From Pseudomonas fragi (GTDB taxonomy: Bacteria > Pseudomonadota > Gammaproteobacteria > Pseudomonadales > Pseudomonadaceae): a stretch of DNA of 64,000 nt. The position numbers and the translations under genes are program-made. Positions 1 through 9,130 of the stretch are shown here, in pieces. Position 1 is the stretch's first letter. Every line of letters starts with the position of its first letter. The stretch covers positions 2,721,001 to 2,785,000 of the forward strand of contig NZ_LT629783.1 of the NCBI RefSeq assembly GCF_900105835.1, in the 5' to 3' direction. The notes under the pieces were generated by a model. It was not told the origin of the DNA and searched no databases. It worked only from the letters and a program-made list of their open reading frames with translations.

Positions 1-429
1 GAAGATCAGCGGGATGTCGTTGCAGAAGATGTCGCGCAGGATGCCGCCAAACACCCCGGTAATCACCCCGCTCACCGAAGCCACCAGCATGCCCTGGCCC
101 ATTTCCAGGGCGGTCATGCAACCGATCAGGGTAAATGCCACCAGCCCCAGGGCATCGAGCACCAGAAACAGCGAGCGCAGGTGGCGCATCAAGGGCGCGA
201 TAAAGATCGTCACCAGCGCGGCAAACGTGGTCAGCACCAGGTATTCCGGGTGCTTGACCCAGGTCAGCGGGTAATGCCCCAGCAGCACGTCGCGCACTGA
301 GCCACCGCCCAGGGCAGTGACGCAGGCGATCAGCACCACCCCGAACCAGTCCATGCCCCGACGCCCGGCAGACAGCGCGCCGGTCATGGCTTCGGCAGTA
401 ATGGCAACTAAGTAAAGCATCAGCAACAT
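1..429 (-). CDS. Trimeric intracellular cation channel (UPF0126/YadS-like) protein, 3' end cut by window edge
   Basis: The reverse strand reads from an ATG at 429 (MLLMLYLVAITAEAMTGALS...) without a stop to base 1, so only about 143 N-terminal residues are present. The sequence contains the family hallmarks: AEAMTGALSAGRRGMD, then the glycine-rich GGGSVRDVLLG turn, and a second repeat with GGILRDIFCNDIP. This two-repeat, glycine-hinge membrane architecture is that of the UPF0126 family, now annotated as trimeric intracellular cation channel family proteins, in the inner membrane. A second in-frame ATG lies at 420 (MLYLV). The gene reads away from the 510-596 REP doublet. The family is clear; the physiological substrate is not known from the sequence. 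Confidence 0.85.
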   Translation of the reverse strand, partial: MLLMLYLVAITAEAMTGALSAGRRGMDWFGVVLIACVTALGGGSVRDVLLGHYPLTWVKHPEYLVLTTFAALVTIFIAPLMRHLRSLFLVLDALGLVAFTLIGCMTALEMGQGMLVASVSGVITGVFGGILRDIFCNDIPLIF

Positions 430-509
430 GGCAGCGATCCTTGCAAGAAGGCGCGCAGTCTACTCTCAGTTGGCATTGGCACCAAAAGGGGGCGGCAAAT
501 ACAGCTCTT

Positions 510-596
510 TGTGGGAGCGGGCTTGCTCGCGATGGCTTCGCTGCGGTTGGGCAGATGTACCGAGTCGTTTGCATCGCGAGCAAGCCCGCTCCTACA
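510..596. repeat. REP doublet (REPIN-like), copy 1
   Basis: Two inverted REP units (GTGGGAGCGGGCTTGCTCGCGA type) face each other across an imperfect inner stem; the whole is 87 nt. The right arm has CCTACA instead of CCCACA. It lies between the orn 3' end and the start of the edge channel gene. Confidence 0.9.
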
Positions 597-613
597 GGGG
601 AATCAAGGGCAGC

Positions 614-1156
614 TTAGAATTTGATGAAATGCTTGCGATAGTGCTGCAGCTCGGCAATCGACTCGCGAATGTCGTCCAGTGCCAGGTGCGTGCCCTTTTT
701 CACCAGGCTGTCGCGTACTTCAGGGGCCCAGCGTGCTACCAGCTCCTTGAGTGTCGACACATCCAGGTTGCGGTAATGGAAGTAGCTTTCCAGGGCCTTC
801 ATGTGGGTGTACAGGAAACGACGATCCTGGCAGATGCTGTTGCCGCAGATCGGCGATTTGCCTTTGGGCACCCACTGCTCCAGAAACGCGAGGGTCTGCG
901 CTTCGGCTTCGGCCATCGTGGTGGTGCTGTCCTTGACCCGCTGGGTCAGGCCGCTGCCGCCGTGGGTGCGGGTGTTCCACTCGTCCATGCGCGCCAGCAC
1001 GGCATCGCTGTGGTGGATGGCGATCACCGGGCCTTCAGCCAGGGTGTTGAGGTTGCTGTCGGTGACGATGGTGGCCATTTCGATAATGACGTCGTTGTCA
1101 GGGTCCAGACCGGTCATTTCCAGGTCGATCCAGATCAGGTTCTGCGCGTTTTGCAT
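614..1156 (-). CDS. orn: Oligoribonuclease
   Basis: The 180-residue protein is a 3'-5' exoribonuclease of the DEDDh superfamily that degrades 2-5 nt RNAs and linear pGpG, completing RNA turnover and c-di-GMP breakdown in the cytosol. The first DEDD motif is seen at residues 9-16 (WIDLEMTG; D11 and E13). Further down are [11 protein letters not shown], carrying the second acidic residue, and [14 protein letters not shown] near the C terminus with the motif III His and Asp. Length is typical. The ATG at 1156 follows a strong GGAGG (rc of 1163-1167). It is divergent from rsgA across 1157-1262, as in P. aeruginosa. Confidence 0.97.
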   Translation of the reverse strand: MQNAQNLIWIDLEMTGLDPDNDVIIEMATIVTDSNLNTLAEGPVIAIHHSDAVLARMDEWNTRTHGGSGLTQRVKDSTTTMAEAEAQTLAFLEQWVPKGKSPICGNSICQDRRFLYTHMKALESYFHYRNLDVSTLKELVARWAPEVRDSLVKKGTHLALDDIRESIAELQHYRKHFIKF

Positions 1157-1262
1157 AATGGCCTCCAGTGCTTAGGTGCGCAGTTTAGCTTAGGCACGCA
1201 GCCCTCGTGCTAAACTCCCCGGCGTTTTACCCTTCTTATCGTTTTATCAACACGGAACACCC

Positions 1263-2294
1263 ATGGCCAAACGCCAGCTCAACCGTCGTCAGAATTGGCG
1301 CATCGAAAAGATCCAGGGCGAGCGCGCTGCCCGCGCCGCCAAACGCGAATCCAGTGCCGTCGAAGCGCTTGAAGGCGGCGATTTAGGCCCCGAGCAACTC
1401 GGCCTGGTGATCGCGCACTTTGGTGTGCAGGTCGAAGTCGAAGCCCAGGAAGGTGAGCTCAAAGGCCAGATGTTCCGTTGCCACCTGCGCGCCAACCTGC
1501 CCGCGCTGGTAACCGGTGACACCGTGGTGTGGCGTGCCGGCAACCAGGGCATCGGCGTGATCGTCGCCCAGTTGCCGCGCAAGACCGAGCTGTGCCGCCC
1601 CGACAGCCGTGGCCAGCTCAAGCCGGTTGCGGCCAACGTCGACATGATCGTGATTGTGTTCGCGCCCATGCCCGAGCCGCACGCCAACCTGATCGACCGT
1701 TATCTGGTGGCCGCCGAGCATGCCGGGATTCGCCCGCTGCTGCTGCTCAACAAGGCTGACCTGATCGACGAGCAAAACGCACCGGCGCTGAATGCGTTGC
1801 TGGGGGTTTATCGTCAACTGGGTTATCCGGTGCTGGAAGTGTCGGCGCATCACGGCGATGGCATGCAGCAGTTGCAGGCGCAACTGGACAGCCATATCAG
1901 TGTGTTTGTGGGTCAGTCGGGCGTGGGCAAGTCGTCCCTGGTCAACAGCCTGCTGCCTGAGGTCAACCTGCGGGTCGGGCCGCTGTCCGAGATTTCCGGC
2001 CAGGGCACGCACACCACGACCACGGCGCGCCTGTTCCACTTCCCGGGCGGCGGCGATCTGATCGACTCCCCGGGTATTCGTGAGTTCGGCCTGGGCCACG
2101 TCAGCCGTGCCGATGTCGAGGCGGGCTTTATCGAGTTCAACGACCTGATCGGCCGTTGCCGCTTCCGCGACTGCAAACACGACCGCGAGCCGGGCTGTGC
2201 ATTGCTGATGGCCCTGGAAGATGGCCGCGTGCAGCAACAGCGCATGAACAGCTATCGCTCGATCATTGCCAGCTTGCCTGAAAGCAGCTACTAA
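1263..2294 (+). CDS. rsgA: Small ribosomal subunit biogenesis GTPase RsgA
   Basis: A 343-residue circularly permuted GTPase that acts late in 30S subunit maturation. The N-terminal 30 residues are basic ([16 protein letters not shown]), followed by an OB-fold around residues 45-115. The GTPase motifs run in permuted order: NKAD (G4) near residue 162, then the P-loop GQSGVGKSS near 218 and DSPG (G3) near 267. A C-terminal zinc knuckle follows ([14 protein letters not shown]). The start ATG at 1263 has GGAA a few bases upstream. The gene converges on motB with a REP doublet between them. Confidence 0.97.
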   Translation: MAKRQLNRRQNWRIEKIQGERAARAAKRESSAVEALEGGDLGPEQLGLVIAHFGVQVEVEAQEGELKGQMFRCHLRANLPALVTGDTVVWRAGNQGIGVIVAQLPRKTELCRPDSRGQLKPVAANVDMIVIVFAPMPEPHANLIDRYLVAAEHAGIRPLLLLNKADLIDEQNAPALNALLGVYRQLGYPVLEVSAHHGDGMQQLQAQLDSHISVFVGQSGVGKSSLVNSLLPEVNLRVGPLSEISGQGTHTTTTARLFHFPGGGDLIDSPGIREFGLGHVSRADVEAGFIEFNDLIGRCRFRDCKHDREPGCALLMALEDGRVQQQRMNSYRSIIASLPESSY

Positions 2295-2310
2295 AGCCCG
2301 GATCGGCTTC

Positions 2311-2397
2311 TGTGGGAGCGGGCTTGCCCGCGATGCAAACGACGCGGTTGTTCAGTAGAACCGCGCCGAAGCTATCGCGAGCAAGCCCGCTCCCACA
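2311..2397. repeat. REP doublet (REPIN-like), copy 2
   Basis: 87-nt inverted REP pair lying between the convergent rsgA and motB genes. The inner stem is CGCGGTT pairing with AACCGCG (element positions 33-39 with 49-55). Confidence 0.92.
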
Positions 2398-2401
2398 GTG
2401 T

Positions 2402-3379
2402 TTATGGTGCCTTGTCGTCAAACAGATTCAGCTTCTGGCGCTCTTCATGCATCGGCAGCGGCTGTTTGTCGGCGGGCAACTTGATCGGGTCGACCGCCTT
2501 GGGCAGTTCCTGCGGCTTGACCACCTCCGCGCCCTGCTCACCTTCAATTGCCTGCTGGGCCTTTTTGGTCAGCACCACAATGTCGATACGACGGTTGACC
2601 GGGTTGTAAGGGTTGGCCTTGTCGAACAGCACTGAAGACGCATACCCCACCACCCGCGCAATCTGCCCATCCGGGTAGCTGCCTGCCACCAGCGCACGCC
2701 GCGCCGCATTGGCACGGTTGGCCGACAATTCCCAGTTGCCGTAATCACCGCCGCCCGCGTAAGGCATGGCATCGGTGTGGCCGCTGATGCTGACCTTGTT
2801 CGGTACCGCCTTGATGGTGTCCGCCATTGCCAGCAAAATATCTTCGAAGTACGGCTTGAGCCGCGCACTGCCCACATCGAACATCGGCCGGTTTTCGGCA
2901 TCCATAATCTGGATACGCAGGCCGTCCGGGGTAATTTCAAACAGCAGCTGGTCCTTGAACTTGCGCAACTGCGGGTTTTCTTCAACCTTGTTCTGCAACT
3001 CTTGCAGCAACAGTTCGAGGCGCTCTTTCTCAACCTGCTCGGCCATGCTTTCAGCCTGCTCGGCATCGACCTTGATTTTGTCGGGCTGGGGCTGCAGTTT
3101 TTCTTCGGGGTTGAGGGTTTTTTCCGGCGCCAGCGCAGGGGTGCCGCCCAGGTCGATAACGTAGGGCGTGCCGCTTTCGCTGAAACCGATCGGGTCCTTG
3201 AAATAACCGCCAATGGCGATCTTTTGCTCAGGCGTGGCGGCTGTCATCAGCCACATCACCAGAAAGAACGCCATCATCGCCGTGGCGAAGTCGGCAAAGG
3301 CGATTTTCCAGGCGCCACCGTGATGGCCTGCGGCGTAGCGCTTTACGCGCTTGATGATGATGGGCTGGTTGTTTTCCAT
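2402..3379 (-). CDS. motB: Flagellar motor stator protein MotB
   Basis: 325 residues. The N terminus is basic, followed by one membrane helix near residues 27-47 (FADFATAMMAFFLVMWL). Asp30 in that stretch corresponds to the ion-channel aspartate of the stator (Asp32 in E. coli). A Glu/Lys-rich linker (about 90-150) leads to an OmpA-like peptidoglycan-binding domain with the ISGHTDAMPY and NRRIDIVVL motifs, which anchors the stator to the wall. The C-terminal tail of about 55 residues is low complexity. It follows motA by 3 nt, so the two are co-transcribed. Chromosomal placement beside rsgA and away from flagellar loci matches P. aeruginosa motAB. Confidence 0.96.
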   Translation of the reverse strand: MENNQPIIIKRVKRYAAGHHGGAWKIAFADFATAMMAFFLVMWLMTAATPEQKIAIGGYFKDPIGFSESGTPYVIDLGGTPALAPEKTLNPEEKLQPQPDKIKVDAEQAESMAEQVEKERLELLLQELQNKVEENPQLRKFKDQLLFEITPDGLRIQIMDAENRPMFDVGSARLKPYFEDILLAMADTIKAVPNKVSISGHTDAMPYAGGGDYGNWELSANRANAARRALVAGSYPDGQIARVVGYASSVLFDKANPYNPVNRRIDIVVLTKKAQQAIEGEQGAEVVKPQELPKAVDPIKLPADKQPLPMHEERQKLNLFDDKAP

Positions 3380-3382
3380 AGA

Positions 3383-4234
3383 TCAGCGACCGCGAACCAC
3401 TTGTTCCAGCTCGGAAAAACTGGGCCGGTGCTTGGGGTACAGCACCTTGCGACCAAACTCGACTGCCAGCGACGGCGGCATGCCCGAGGCCGAAGCCACC
3501 AGTGAGGCCTTGATCGCTTCGTACACGTTGAGTTCTTCCTTGGCATCGTGAGCCAAAGACGTTGCCAAAGGCCCGAAGAAACCATAAGCAGCCAGAATAC
3601 CGAAGAAGGTACCTACCAGCGCGGCACCAACGTGCATGCCGATGGCCGCCTGGTCGCCTTCGCCCAGCGAGGCCATGGTCACCACAATACCCAGTACCGC
3701 GGCCACGATACCGAAGCCCGGCATGCCGTCGGCAATCCCGGTAACGGCGTGGGAAGGATGCTCCAGCTCTTCCTTGAGGTTATACAGCTCCATGTCGAAC
3801 AGCCCCTCAAGCTCGTGGGGGGCCATGTTGCCCGATGACATGATGCGCAGGTAATCGCAGATAAACGCGGTCATGCGCTCATCTTTAAGCACGGTGGGGT
3901 ATTTGGCGAAGATCGGGCTGGCGGCCGCGTCTTCAATGTCGCTCTCGATGGCCATCATGCCTTCGCGACGACTCTTGTTAAGAATCTCGTAAACCAGGCC
4001 CAGCACTTCCAGATAAAAAGCGTGGGAAAAACGCGAACCGAACATGCCCAGTGATTTTTTGATCACATGCATGGTCATGTAACCGGGGTTGGCCTGCAGG
4101 AATGCGCCAAAGGCCGCGCCGCCGATGATCAAGACCTCGAACGGCTGGATCAGTGCGCCGATCTTGCCGTGGGAAAGCACGTATCCGCCGAGCACGCTCG
4201 CGAACACGACGATGATGCCGATAATTTTAGCCAT
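3383..4234 (-). CDS. motA: Flagellar motor stator protein MotA
   Basis: 283 residues with four predicted membrane helices: IIGIIVVFASVLGGYVL near the N terminus, FEVLIIGGAAFGAFLQ, then a pair near 170-225 (GIVAAVLGIVVTMASLG and LVGTFFGILAAYGFFGP). The large cytoplasmic loop between helices 2 and 3 carries the charged residues that contact FliG (SRREGMMAIESDIED region). MotA forms the ion-conducting ring of the stator with MotB. Length equals the proteobacterial MotA class (about 283-295). Transcription starts in the 4235-4386 gap, shared divergently with the HDOD gene. Confidence 0.96.
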   Translation of the reverse strand: MAKIIGIIVVFASVLGGYVLSHGKIGALIQPFEVLIIGGAAFGAFLQANPGYMTMHVIKKSLGMFGSRFSHAFYLEVLGLVYEILNKSRREGMMAIESDIEDAAASPIFAKYPTVLKDERMTAFICDYLRIMSSGNMAPHELEGLFDMELYNLKEELEHPSHAVTGIADGMPGFGIVAAVLGIVVTMASLGEGDQAAIGMHVGAALVGTFFGILAAYGFFGPLATSLAHDAKEELNVYEAIKASLVASASGMPPSLAVEFGRKVLYPKHRPSFSELEQVVRGR

Positions 4235-4386
4235 AGATATAAAAGTACTTCTTGGGTCGGTTCAAGGTCATATTCCAGCGTAGCTAAAACTCTTCTTCTC
4301 CTTATCGGCGAATCTGCGCCAGACTATAGCCGGTAGAGCCGAAAAGCCATTCGACCCCCACATTGGATGATCATCGCGTCCCCATT

Positions 4387-5925
4387 ATGGCCAACGAAAC
4401 CAGCGCACCGACATCAACACCCACCACCCTGGATGCCTGGGCGGCCCACCTGGACGCAGTCGACCTGCCGATCCCGCAAGCCAGCCATGCTCGGGTCTTC
4501 AAGACAATCAATGACAGTCGCCGCTCGTTGCGCGAAATTGCCGAAGTCATGCAGGACAGCCCGGCGCTGGCGCTGAGGCTGATACGCGAGGCCAACCAGC
4601 AAGCGCAAAGCAGCTTGAGCGAGCCTGCCGAAAGCCTTGAAGTGGCCATCAACCGCCTGGGCCTCAAGCGCACCCAGGCGTTGCTCGAACGCGTACCCGC
4701 GCTGGCGATAGAAGATATCCCGCTGGCCTACCGGCAAATCCAGCTGATCAGCCAACACGCGGCGCAACAGGCCATAGGCTTGTTCGGCAACCGCCTGGCG
4801 CGGCTCTGGCAGGAAATCTACTGGGGCAGTTTGCTGTTTCTGTCGCCGCTGTGGGCCCTGGCACTCACCCACCCACAGCTGCTCGAAGCCTGGGAACGGC
4901 GGGTGGTCGAGCACAATGAATGCGCCAAAAAAGTCGAGCTGCAGCTGTTTGGCGTACCGCTGTTTGATATCTGCCGTACCCTGGCCGAGCTGTGGCGCCT
5001 GCCCGCCTGGGTGATGCACGGCTACACCGTGATCACCGAAGAGCGCCGCACCCTGGTCAACGTGCTGCATATTGCCCGCGACAGCCATCACCCGCTGCGC
5101 CAGCAACAACACCTGGACGCCGACCCCGCGCTGCGGCGCTGGCTCAATCAGCCCGCCAACAGCGTATTGCTGGCCAACTGCCTTGCACTGTCGGCCCAAC
5201 AGGCCTGGGACAGCCCGCACAACCTGCGCTGGCAGTACGTCACCAGCCTGTACCTGCAAATGCCACTGGACGAAGTCCAGCAGCAAGCGCATCAACAGGC
5301 CGCTAGCAGCGCGCGCTATCACTCCACCCCCGACCTTTGGCACCCGGCCCAGGCATTGCTCTGGCCGTGGGATGCGCGCCGCAGCGGGCACAGTTCGCTG
5401 GCTGCCCCGCCGCCCTCGGCCGAATCACTGGTTGCCTGGCGCAGGCATTGCGGGCAACTGCTGGCACAACCCAGCGCATTCACCAACCCCATGCACCTGA
5501 CCACCTGTGCCCGCGACGCCTTGGTGGCCTGCGGCATGCGCCGGGTCATGCTGCTGATGGCTGACAAAACCTCGACCAGCCTGAGTGTTAACCAGATTGC
5601 CGGGCTGGCAAAAACGGCCTTCGACCTGAGTGTGAACATCAGCGACAGCACCGCACTGCAACGCTTGATGACACAACCTGCGCAAGTGCGCCTGACGCCC
5701 GAAAACAACGCGGTGATCTCCGCCGTCTTGCCCTACGCCCTGCGCAGCCTGTTCCCCGGCGAGCATCTGCTGCTACGCTCGCTGAGCAACAACGGCCGCG
5801 TAGTCATGCTGATCCTCGCGGACCAGGGCGGCGGGCCGTTTTCCGAAACCAGCGTGCAGGCATTTGGCAAAACCGCCCAATGCATCGAGAAAGCCCTGAA
5901 TAGCTTTAGTAGTCGCGGGCGCTAG
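4387..5925 (+). CDS. HDOD domain-containing protein
   Basis: A 512-residue cytosolic protein. The N-terminal half (about residues 15-230) resembles an HDOD domain, a catalytically silent HD relative used in signalling scaffolds, with NDSRRSLREIAEVMQDSPALALRLIREANQ and the following helices. The C-terminal third (about 340-510) resembles a GAF-like sensor fold (FTNPMHLTTCARDALVACGMRRVMLLMAD). I chose ATG 4387 (MANETSAP); an upstream in-frame TTG at 4363 would add eight residues. The gene sits divergently from motA and just upstream of rhdA, as in other pseudomonads. No specific function can be assigned. Confidence 0.85.
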   Translation: MANETSAPTSTPTTLDAWAAHLDAVDLPIPQASHARVFKTINDSRRSLREIAEVMQDSPALALRLIREANQQAQSSLSEPAESLEVAINRLGLKRTQALLERVPALAIEDIPLAYRQIQLISQHAAQQAIGLFGNRLARLWQEIYWGSLLFLSPLWALALTHPQLLEAWERRVVEHNECAKKVELQLFGVPLFDICRTLAELWRLPAWVMHGYTVITEERRTLVNVLHIARDSHHPLRQQQHLDADPALRRWLNQPANSVLLANCLALSAQQAWDSPHNLRWQYVTSLYLQMPLDEVQQQAHQQAASSARYHSTPDLWHPAQALLWPWDARRSGHSSLAAPPPSAESLVAWRRHCGQLLAQPSAFTNPMHLTTCARDALVACGMRRVMLLMADKTSTSLSVNQIAGLAKTAFDLSVNISDSTALQRLMTQPAQVRLTPENNAVISAVLPYALRSLFPGEHLLLRSLSNNGRVVMLILADQGGGPFSETSVQAFGKTAQCIEKALNSFSSRGR

Positions 5926-5963
5926 CGCTACAATCCCCCCCTTTTTTGCTCTGGAGGCTTCAC

Positions 5964-6791
5964 ATGCCTGGCTTCTCTGGCTTGCCGTTAGTGATTGAAC
6001 CGCGCGACCTGCTTGCCCGGCTCGACGCTCCCGAACTGATCCTGGTCGACCTGACCAGCGTTGCGCGTTACGAAGCCGGGCATATTCCGGGGGCTCGCTT
6101 CGTCGACCCGAAACGTACGCAACTGGGCTTGCCACCGGCGCCCGGCCTGCTGCCGACGCAGGCGGCGCTGGAAGCGCTGTTCAGTGAGCTGGGCCACAGG
6201 CCAGACGCGGTCTATGTGGTGTATGACGACGAAGGCGGTGGTTGGGCCGGGCGGTTTATCTGGTTGCTGGATGTCATCGGCCACAAGGCTTATCACTATC
6301 TGGATGGCGGCATTCACAGCTGGATTGCTGAAGGTCTGGCCCTGAGCCATTACCTCCCGGACGCAGCCACGGCTCAGCTTTCGCTGACCCTGCATGACGA
6401 ACCCACCGCAACCCGCGAGTACCTGCAAAGCCGCCTGGGCGCTGCTGACCTGGCGATCTGGGATGCGCGCAGCGAAGCCGAATACACCGGTGAAAAAGTG
6501 CTGGCAGCCAAGGGCGGGCACATCCCCGGGGCGAAGCATCTGGAATGGACCGCCGGCATGGATAAAACCCGCAGCCTGCGTATCCGCACAGACATGGCCC
6601 AGATCCTCAAGGACCTGGGCATCACGCCAGACAAAGAAGTGATTACCCACTGCCAGACCCACCACCGTTCTGGCTTTACTTATCTCGTCGCCAAAGCGCT
6701 CGGCTATCCGCGCGTCAAAGGCTACGCCGGCTCCTGGGGCGAATGGGGCAACCACCCCGACACCCCCGTCGAGCTACCTGTAAAAAATTAA
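5964..6791 (+). CDS. rhdA: Thiosulfate sulfurtransferase (rhodanese) RhdA
   Basis: 275 residues, two tandem rhodanese domains. The N-terminal domain is inactive (DLTSVARYEAGHIPGARFVD), and the C-terminal one holds the active loop CQTHHRSG near residues 232-239. That loop is the one described for Azotobacter vinelandii and P. aeruginosa RhdA, where the cysteine carries the persulfide. The enzyme moves sulfane sulfur from thiosulfate to cyanide or protein acceptors in the cytosol. ATG 5964 is chosen because CTGGAGG lies 7 nt upstream; the open frame extends six codons further to a TTG without a better ribosome site. psd begins 9 nt after the stop, so both are probably one transcript. Confidence 0.93.
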   Translation: MPGFSGLPLVIEPRDLLARLDAPELILVDLTSVARYEAGHIPGARFVDPKRTQLGLPPAPGLLPTQAALEALFSELGHRPDAVYVVYDDEGGGWAGRFIWLLDVIGHKAYHYLDGGIHSWIAEGLALSHYLPDAATAQLSLTLHDEPTATREYLQSRLGAADLAIWDARSEAEYTGEKVLAAKGGHIPGAKHLEWTAGMDKTRSLRIRTDMAQILKDLGITPDKEVITHCQTHHRSGFTYLVAKALGYPRVKGYAGSWGEWGNHPDTPVELPVKN

Positions 6792-6800
6792 GGATCTTGA

Positions 6801-7667
6801 ATGAAAAAGCGTTTGTTCCTCCTCAGCCAGTACCTGCTGCCGCATCACCTGCTGTCACGCCTGGCAGGCTGCATTGCCGAATGCCGCGTACGCTGGTTCA
6901 AAAATGCGTTCACCAGCTGGTTCGCCAAGCGTTATCAAGTGGACATGTCCCAGGCCCTGGTTGAAGACGTAACCGCCTACGAGCACTTCAACGCCTTCTT
7001 CACCCGCGCCCTGAAAGACGGCGCGCGCCCGCTGGATCAAACCCCGGGTGCGGTGTTGAGCCCTGCCGATGGCGCCGTCAGCCAATTGGGCCCGATCGAA
7101 CACGGCCGTGTATTCCAGGCAAAAGGCCACAGCTACAGCGTGCTGGAACTGGTCGGCGGCGACCCGGCCGTTGCGGCGCAGTTCATGGGCGGTGAGTTCG
7201 CCACCATTTACCTGTCGCCCAAGGACTACCACCGCGTTCACATGCCTCTGGCCGGCACCCTGCGCGAGATGATCTACGTGCCGGGCCGCCTGTTCTCGGT
7301 CAACCAGACTACCGCCGAAAACGTGCCGGAACTGTTTGCCCGCAACGAACGCGCCGTGTGCATTTTTGACACCGAGCGCGGCCCGATGGCCGTGGTATTG
7401 GTCGGTGCCATGATTGTGGCATCGATTGAAACCGTGTTTGCCGGCCTGGTCACCCCGCCGAAACGCGAGCTGAAAACCTTCCGTTACGACGAAGCTGCGC
7501 GTGCGCCGATCCACCTGGAGAAAGGTGCCGAGCTGGGTCGCTTCAAACTGGGTTCGACGGCAATCGTGCTGTTTGGCGCGGATCAGGTGAAATGGGCCGA
7601 AGGCCTGGCGGCAGGAACGCCGGTGATGATGGGTCAGAAAATGGGCGCACCGGCGCACGCCGAATAA
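6801..7667 (+). CDS. psd: Phosphatidylserine decarboxylase proenzyme
   Basis: 288 residues; inner-membrane-associated enzyme converting phosphatidylserine to phosphatidylethanolamine. The self-processing site LGST occurs at residues 250-253, so cleavage between G251 and S252 would give a large beta chain and a small alpha chain with an N-terminal pyruvoyl group. The catalytic Asp90 (SPADG) and the conserved histidines of KDYHRVHMPL (H144, H147) are present. Length matches the bacterial type I enzyme. RBS AGGA (6791-6794) precedes the ATG. Downstream is REP copy 3, then serB on the opposite strand. Confidence 0.97.
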   Translation: MKKRLFLLSQYLLPHHLLSRLAGCIAECRVRWFKNAFTSWFAKRYQVDMSQALVEDVTAYEHFNAFFTRALKDGARPLDQTPGAVLSPADGAVSQLGPIEHGRVFQAKGHSYSVLELVGGDPAVAAQFMGGEFATIYLSPKDYHRVHMPLAGTLREMIYVPGRLFSVNQTTAENVPELFARNERAVCIFDTERGPMAVVLVGAMIVASIETVFAGLVTPPKRELKTFRYDEAARAPIHLEKGAELGRFKLGSTAIVLFGADQVKWAEGLAAGTPVMMGQKMGAPAHAE

Positions 7668-7677
7668 CCCAAAACCG

Positions 7678-7764
7678 TGTGGGAGCGGGCTTGCCCGCGA
7701 TTGCATCACCTCGGTGAATCAGATGCACCGAGGTGTCAGCATCGCGAGCAAGCCCGCTCCCACA
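7678..7764. repeat. REP doublet (REPIN-like), copy 3
   Basis: 87-nt inverted REP pair in the convergent psd/serB gap. It has the longest inner stem of the set: ACCTCGGTG pairing with CACCGAGGT around a 9-nt loop. Confidence 0.93.
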
Positions 7765-7783
7765 GGTCATTTACAGGGCTGTT

Positions 7784-8998
7784 TTAGCCCTGGCTGTTAC
7801 GATCACGCTGGCCCAGCAGGTACAGCACGCCATCCAGACCCAGGGTCGAAATCGCGTGTTTGGCCGACTTCTTCACCAGCGGCTTGGCACGGAATGCCAC
7901 ACCCAGCCCGGCAATCGCCAGCATCGGTAAGTCGTTGGCGCCATCACCGACCGCAATGGTCTGCTCCAGGCTCAAGCCTTCCTTTTGCGTCAGTTCGCGC
8001 AGCAAGTCAGCCTTGCGCTGTGCATCCACAATCGGCTCGACTGCAACCCCGGTCACCTTGCCGTCCACCACTTCCAGCTCGTTGGCAAACACATAGTCGA
8101 TGCCCAGCTTGGCCTGCACCTGCTTGGCGAAGTAGGTGAAACCACCGGACAGGATCGCGGTTTTGTACCCCAGCCGCTTAAGTTCGGCGAACAACACCTC
8201 GGCGCCCTCGGTCAGGCGCAGTGAAGCACCGATGGCATCCAGCACGCCCACGTCCAGCCCTTTGAGCAGCGCCATGCGCTCCTTGAAACTGGCCTTGAAG
8301 TCCAGCTCACCGGCCATCGCGCGCTCGGTGATGGCCGCTACCTGCTCACCCACGCCGGCGGCCTTGGCCAACTCGTCGATCACTTCGGCTTCAATCAGTG
8401 TCGAGTCCATGTCGAACACCGCCAGGCGGCGGTTGCGACGGAACAGGGTGTCTTCCTGCAGGGCAATATCCACACCCAGCTCCTGGGCCAGGTTGAAGAA
8501 CTCGGCGCGCAGGGCGTCAATGTCCGCAGGCTCGCCGCATACACGCAGCTCGATGCAGCTTTTGCTCGCTTCGGTCGGTGCATCCAGCGGTACACGGCCG
8601 GACAGGCGATCGGTCTGCTCGATGTTCAAACCGTGCTGGCTGATCACCGATGTCACACGCTGCAGCTCATGGGCCGTAACCTGGCGGCTCATCAGGGTCA
8701 CCACATGACGGGTCTGGCTTTGCTCGTTGACCCAGCGCTGGTAATGCTCTTCGCTGATCGGGTCAAAACGCAGTTGCAGGCCCTCTTGGGCGATCAGGGG
8801 TTGCAGGTCCTTGAGCACTGCCGAGACTTGCTCGGCGTGTGGAATTTCCACCAGAAAACCCAACGACAAAACGCCATGGATGGCGGCCTGACCGATGTCG
8901 AGAATATTCACACCATTGCTGGCCAGTACACCGGTAATGGCCGCAGTGAGACCCGGACGGTCCTCACCGGTGATGTTTATCAGGACGATTTCGCGCAA
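7784..8998 (-). CDS. serB: Phosphoserine phosphatase SerB
   Basis: 404 residues; catalyses the last step of serine synthesis, O-phosphoserine to serine. Two ACT-type regulatory domains come first (about residues 1-80 with LINITGEDRPGLTAAI, and about 95-180 with VVTLMSRQVTAHELQRV). The HAD-superfamily phosphatase follows, with nucleophile motif FDMDSTLIEAE near 195-205, motif II SGGF near 290 and motif III/IV GDGANDLPM near 350. The double-ACT form is the usual Pseudomonas SerB. The upstream region is shared with the divergent Smp-like gene, as in enterobacteria where serB and ytjB are neighbours. Confidence 0.96.
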   Translation of the reverse strand: MREIVLINITGEDRPGLTAAITGVLASNGVNILDIGQAAIHGVLSLGFLVEIPHAEQVSAVLKDLQPLIAQEGLQLRFDPISEEHYQRWVNEQSQTRHVVTLMSRQVTAHELQRVTSVISQHGLNIEQTDRLSGRVPLDAPTEASKSCIELRVCGEPADIDALRAEFFNLAQELGVDIALQEDTLFRRNRRLAVFDMDSTLIEAEVIDELAKAAGVGEQVAAITERAMAGELDFKASFKERMALLKGLDVGVLDAIGASLRLTEGAEVLFAELKRLGYKTAILSGGFTYFAKQVQAKLGIDYVFANELEVVDGKVTGVAVEPIVDAQRKADLLRELTQKEGLSLEQTIAVGDGANDLPMLAIAGLGVAFRAKPLVKKSAKHAISTLGLDGVLYLLGQRDRNSQG

Positions 8999-9068
8999 GG
9001 CACACCCCCATTCGCTAAAAAAAACGCATTCTACCCACTTTCAGTGACCATCGGGCACCGCCAAGGCT

Positions 9069-9096
9069 TTGCCGCCTCTAGGCTGCTCGCTATACT
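9069..9096 (+). promoter_or_regulatory. Candidate sigma-70 promoter for the Smp/AhpA-like gene
   Basis: TTGCCG at 9069-9074 and TATACT at 9091-9096 are separated by 16 nt, a good match to the consensus, 35 nt upstream of the GTG start. Predicted by eye only. Confidence 0.5.
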
Positions 9097-9130
9097 GCGC
9101 ACCAACTTAACGGACTAAGAGCCGCGCTCA

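Noticed and set aside
428..1213. Plus-strand open frame across orn
   Set aside because: It reads through a REP doublet and then antisense to orn. No supporting motif.
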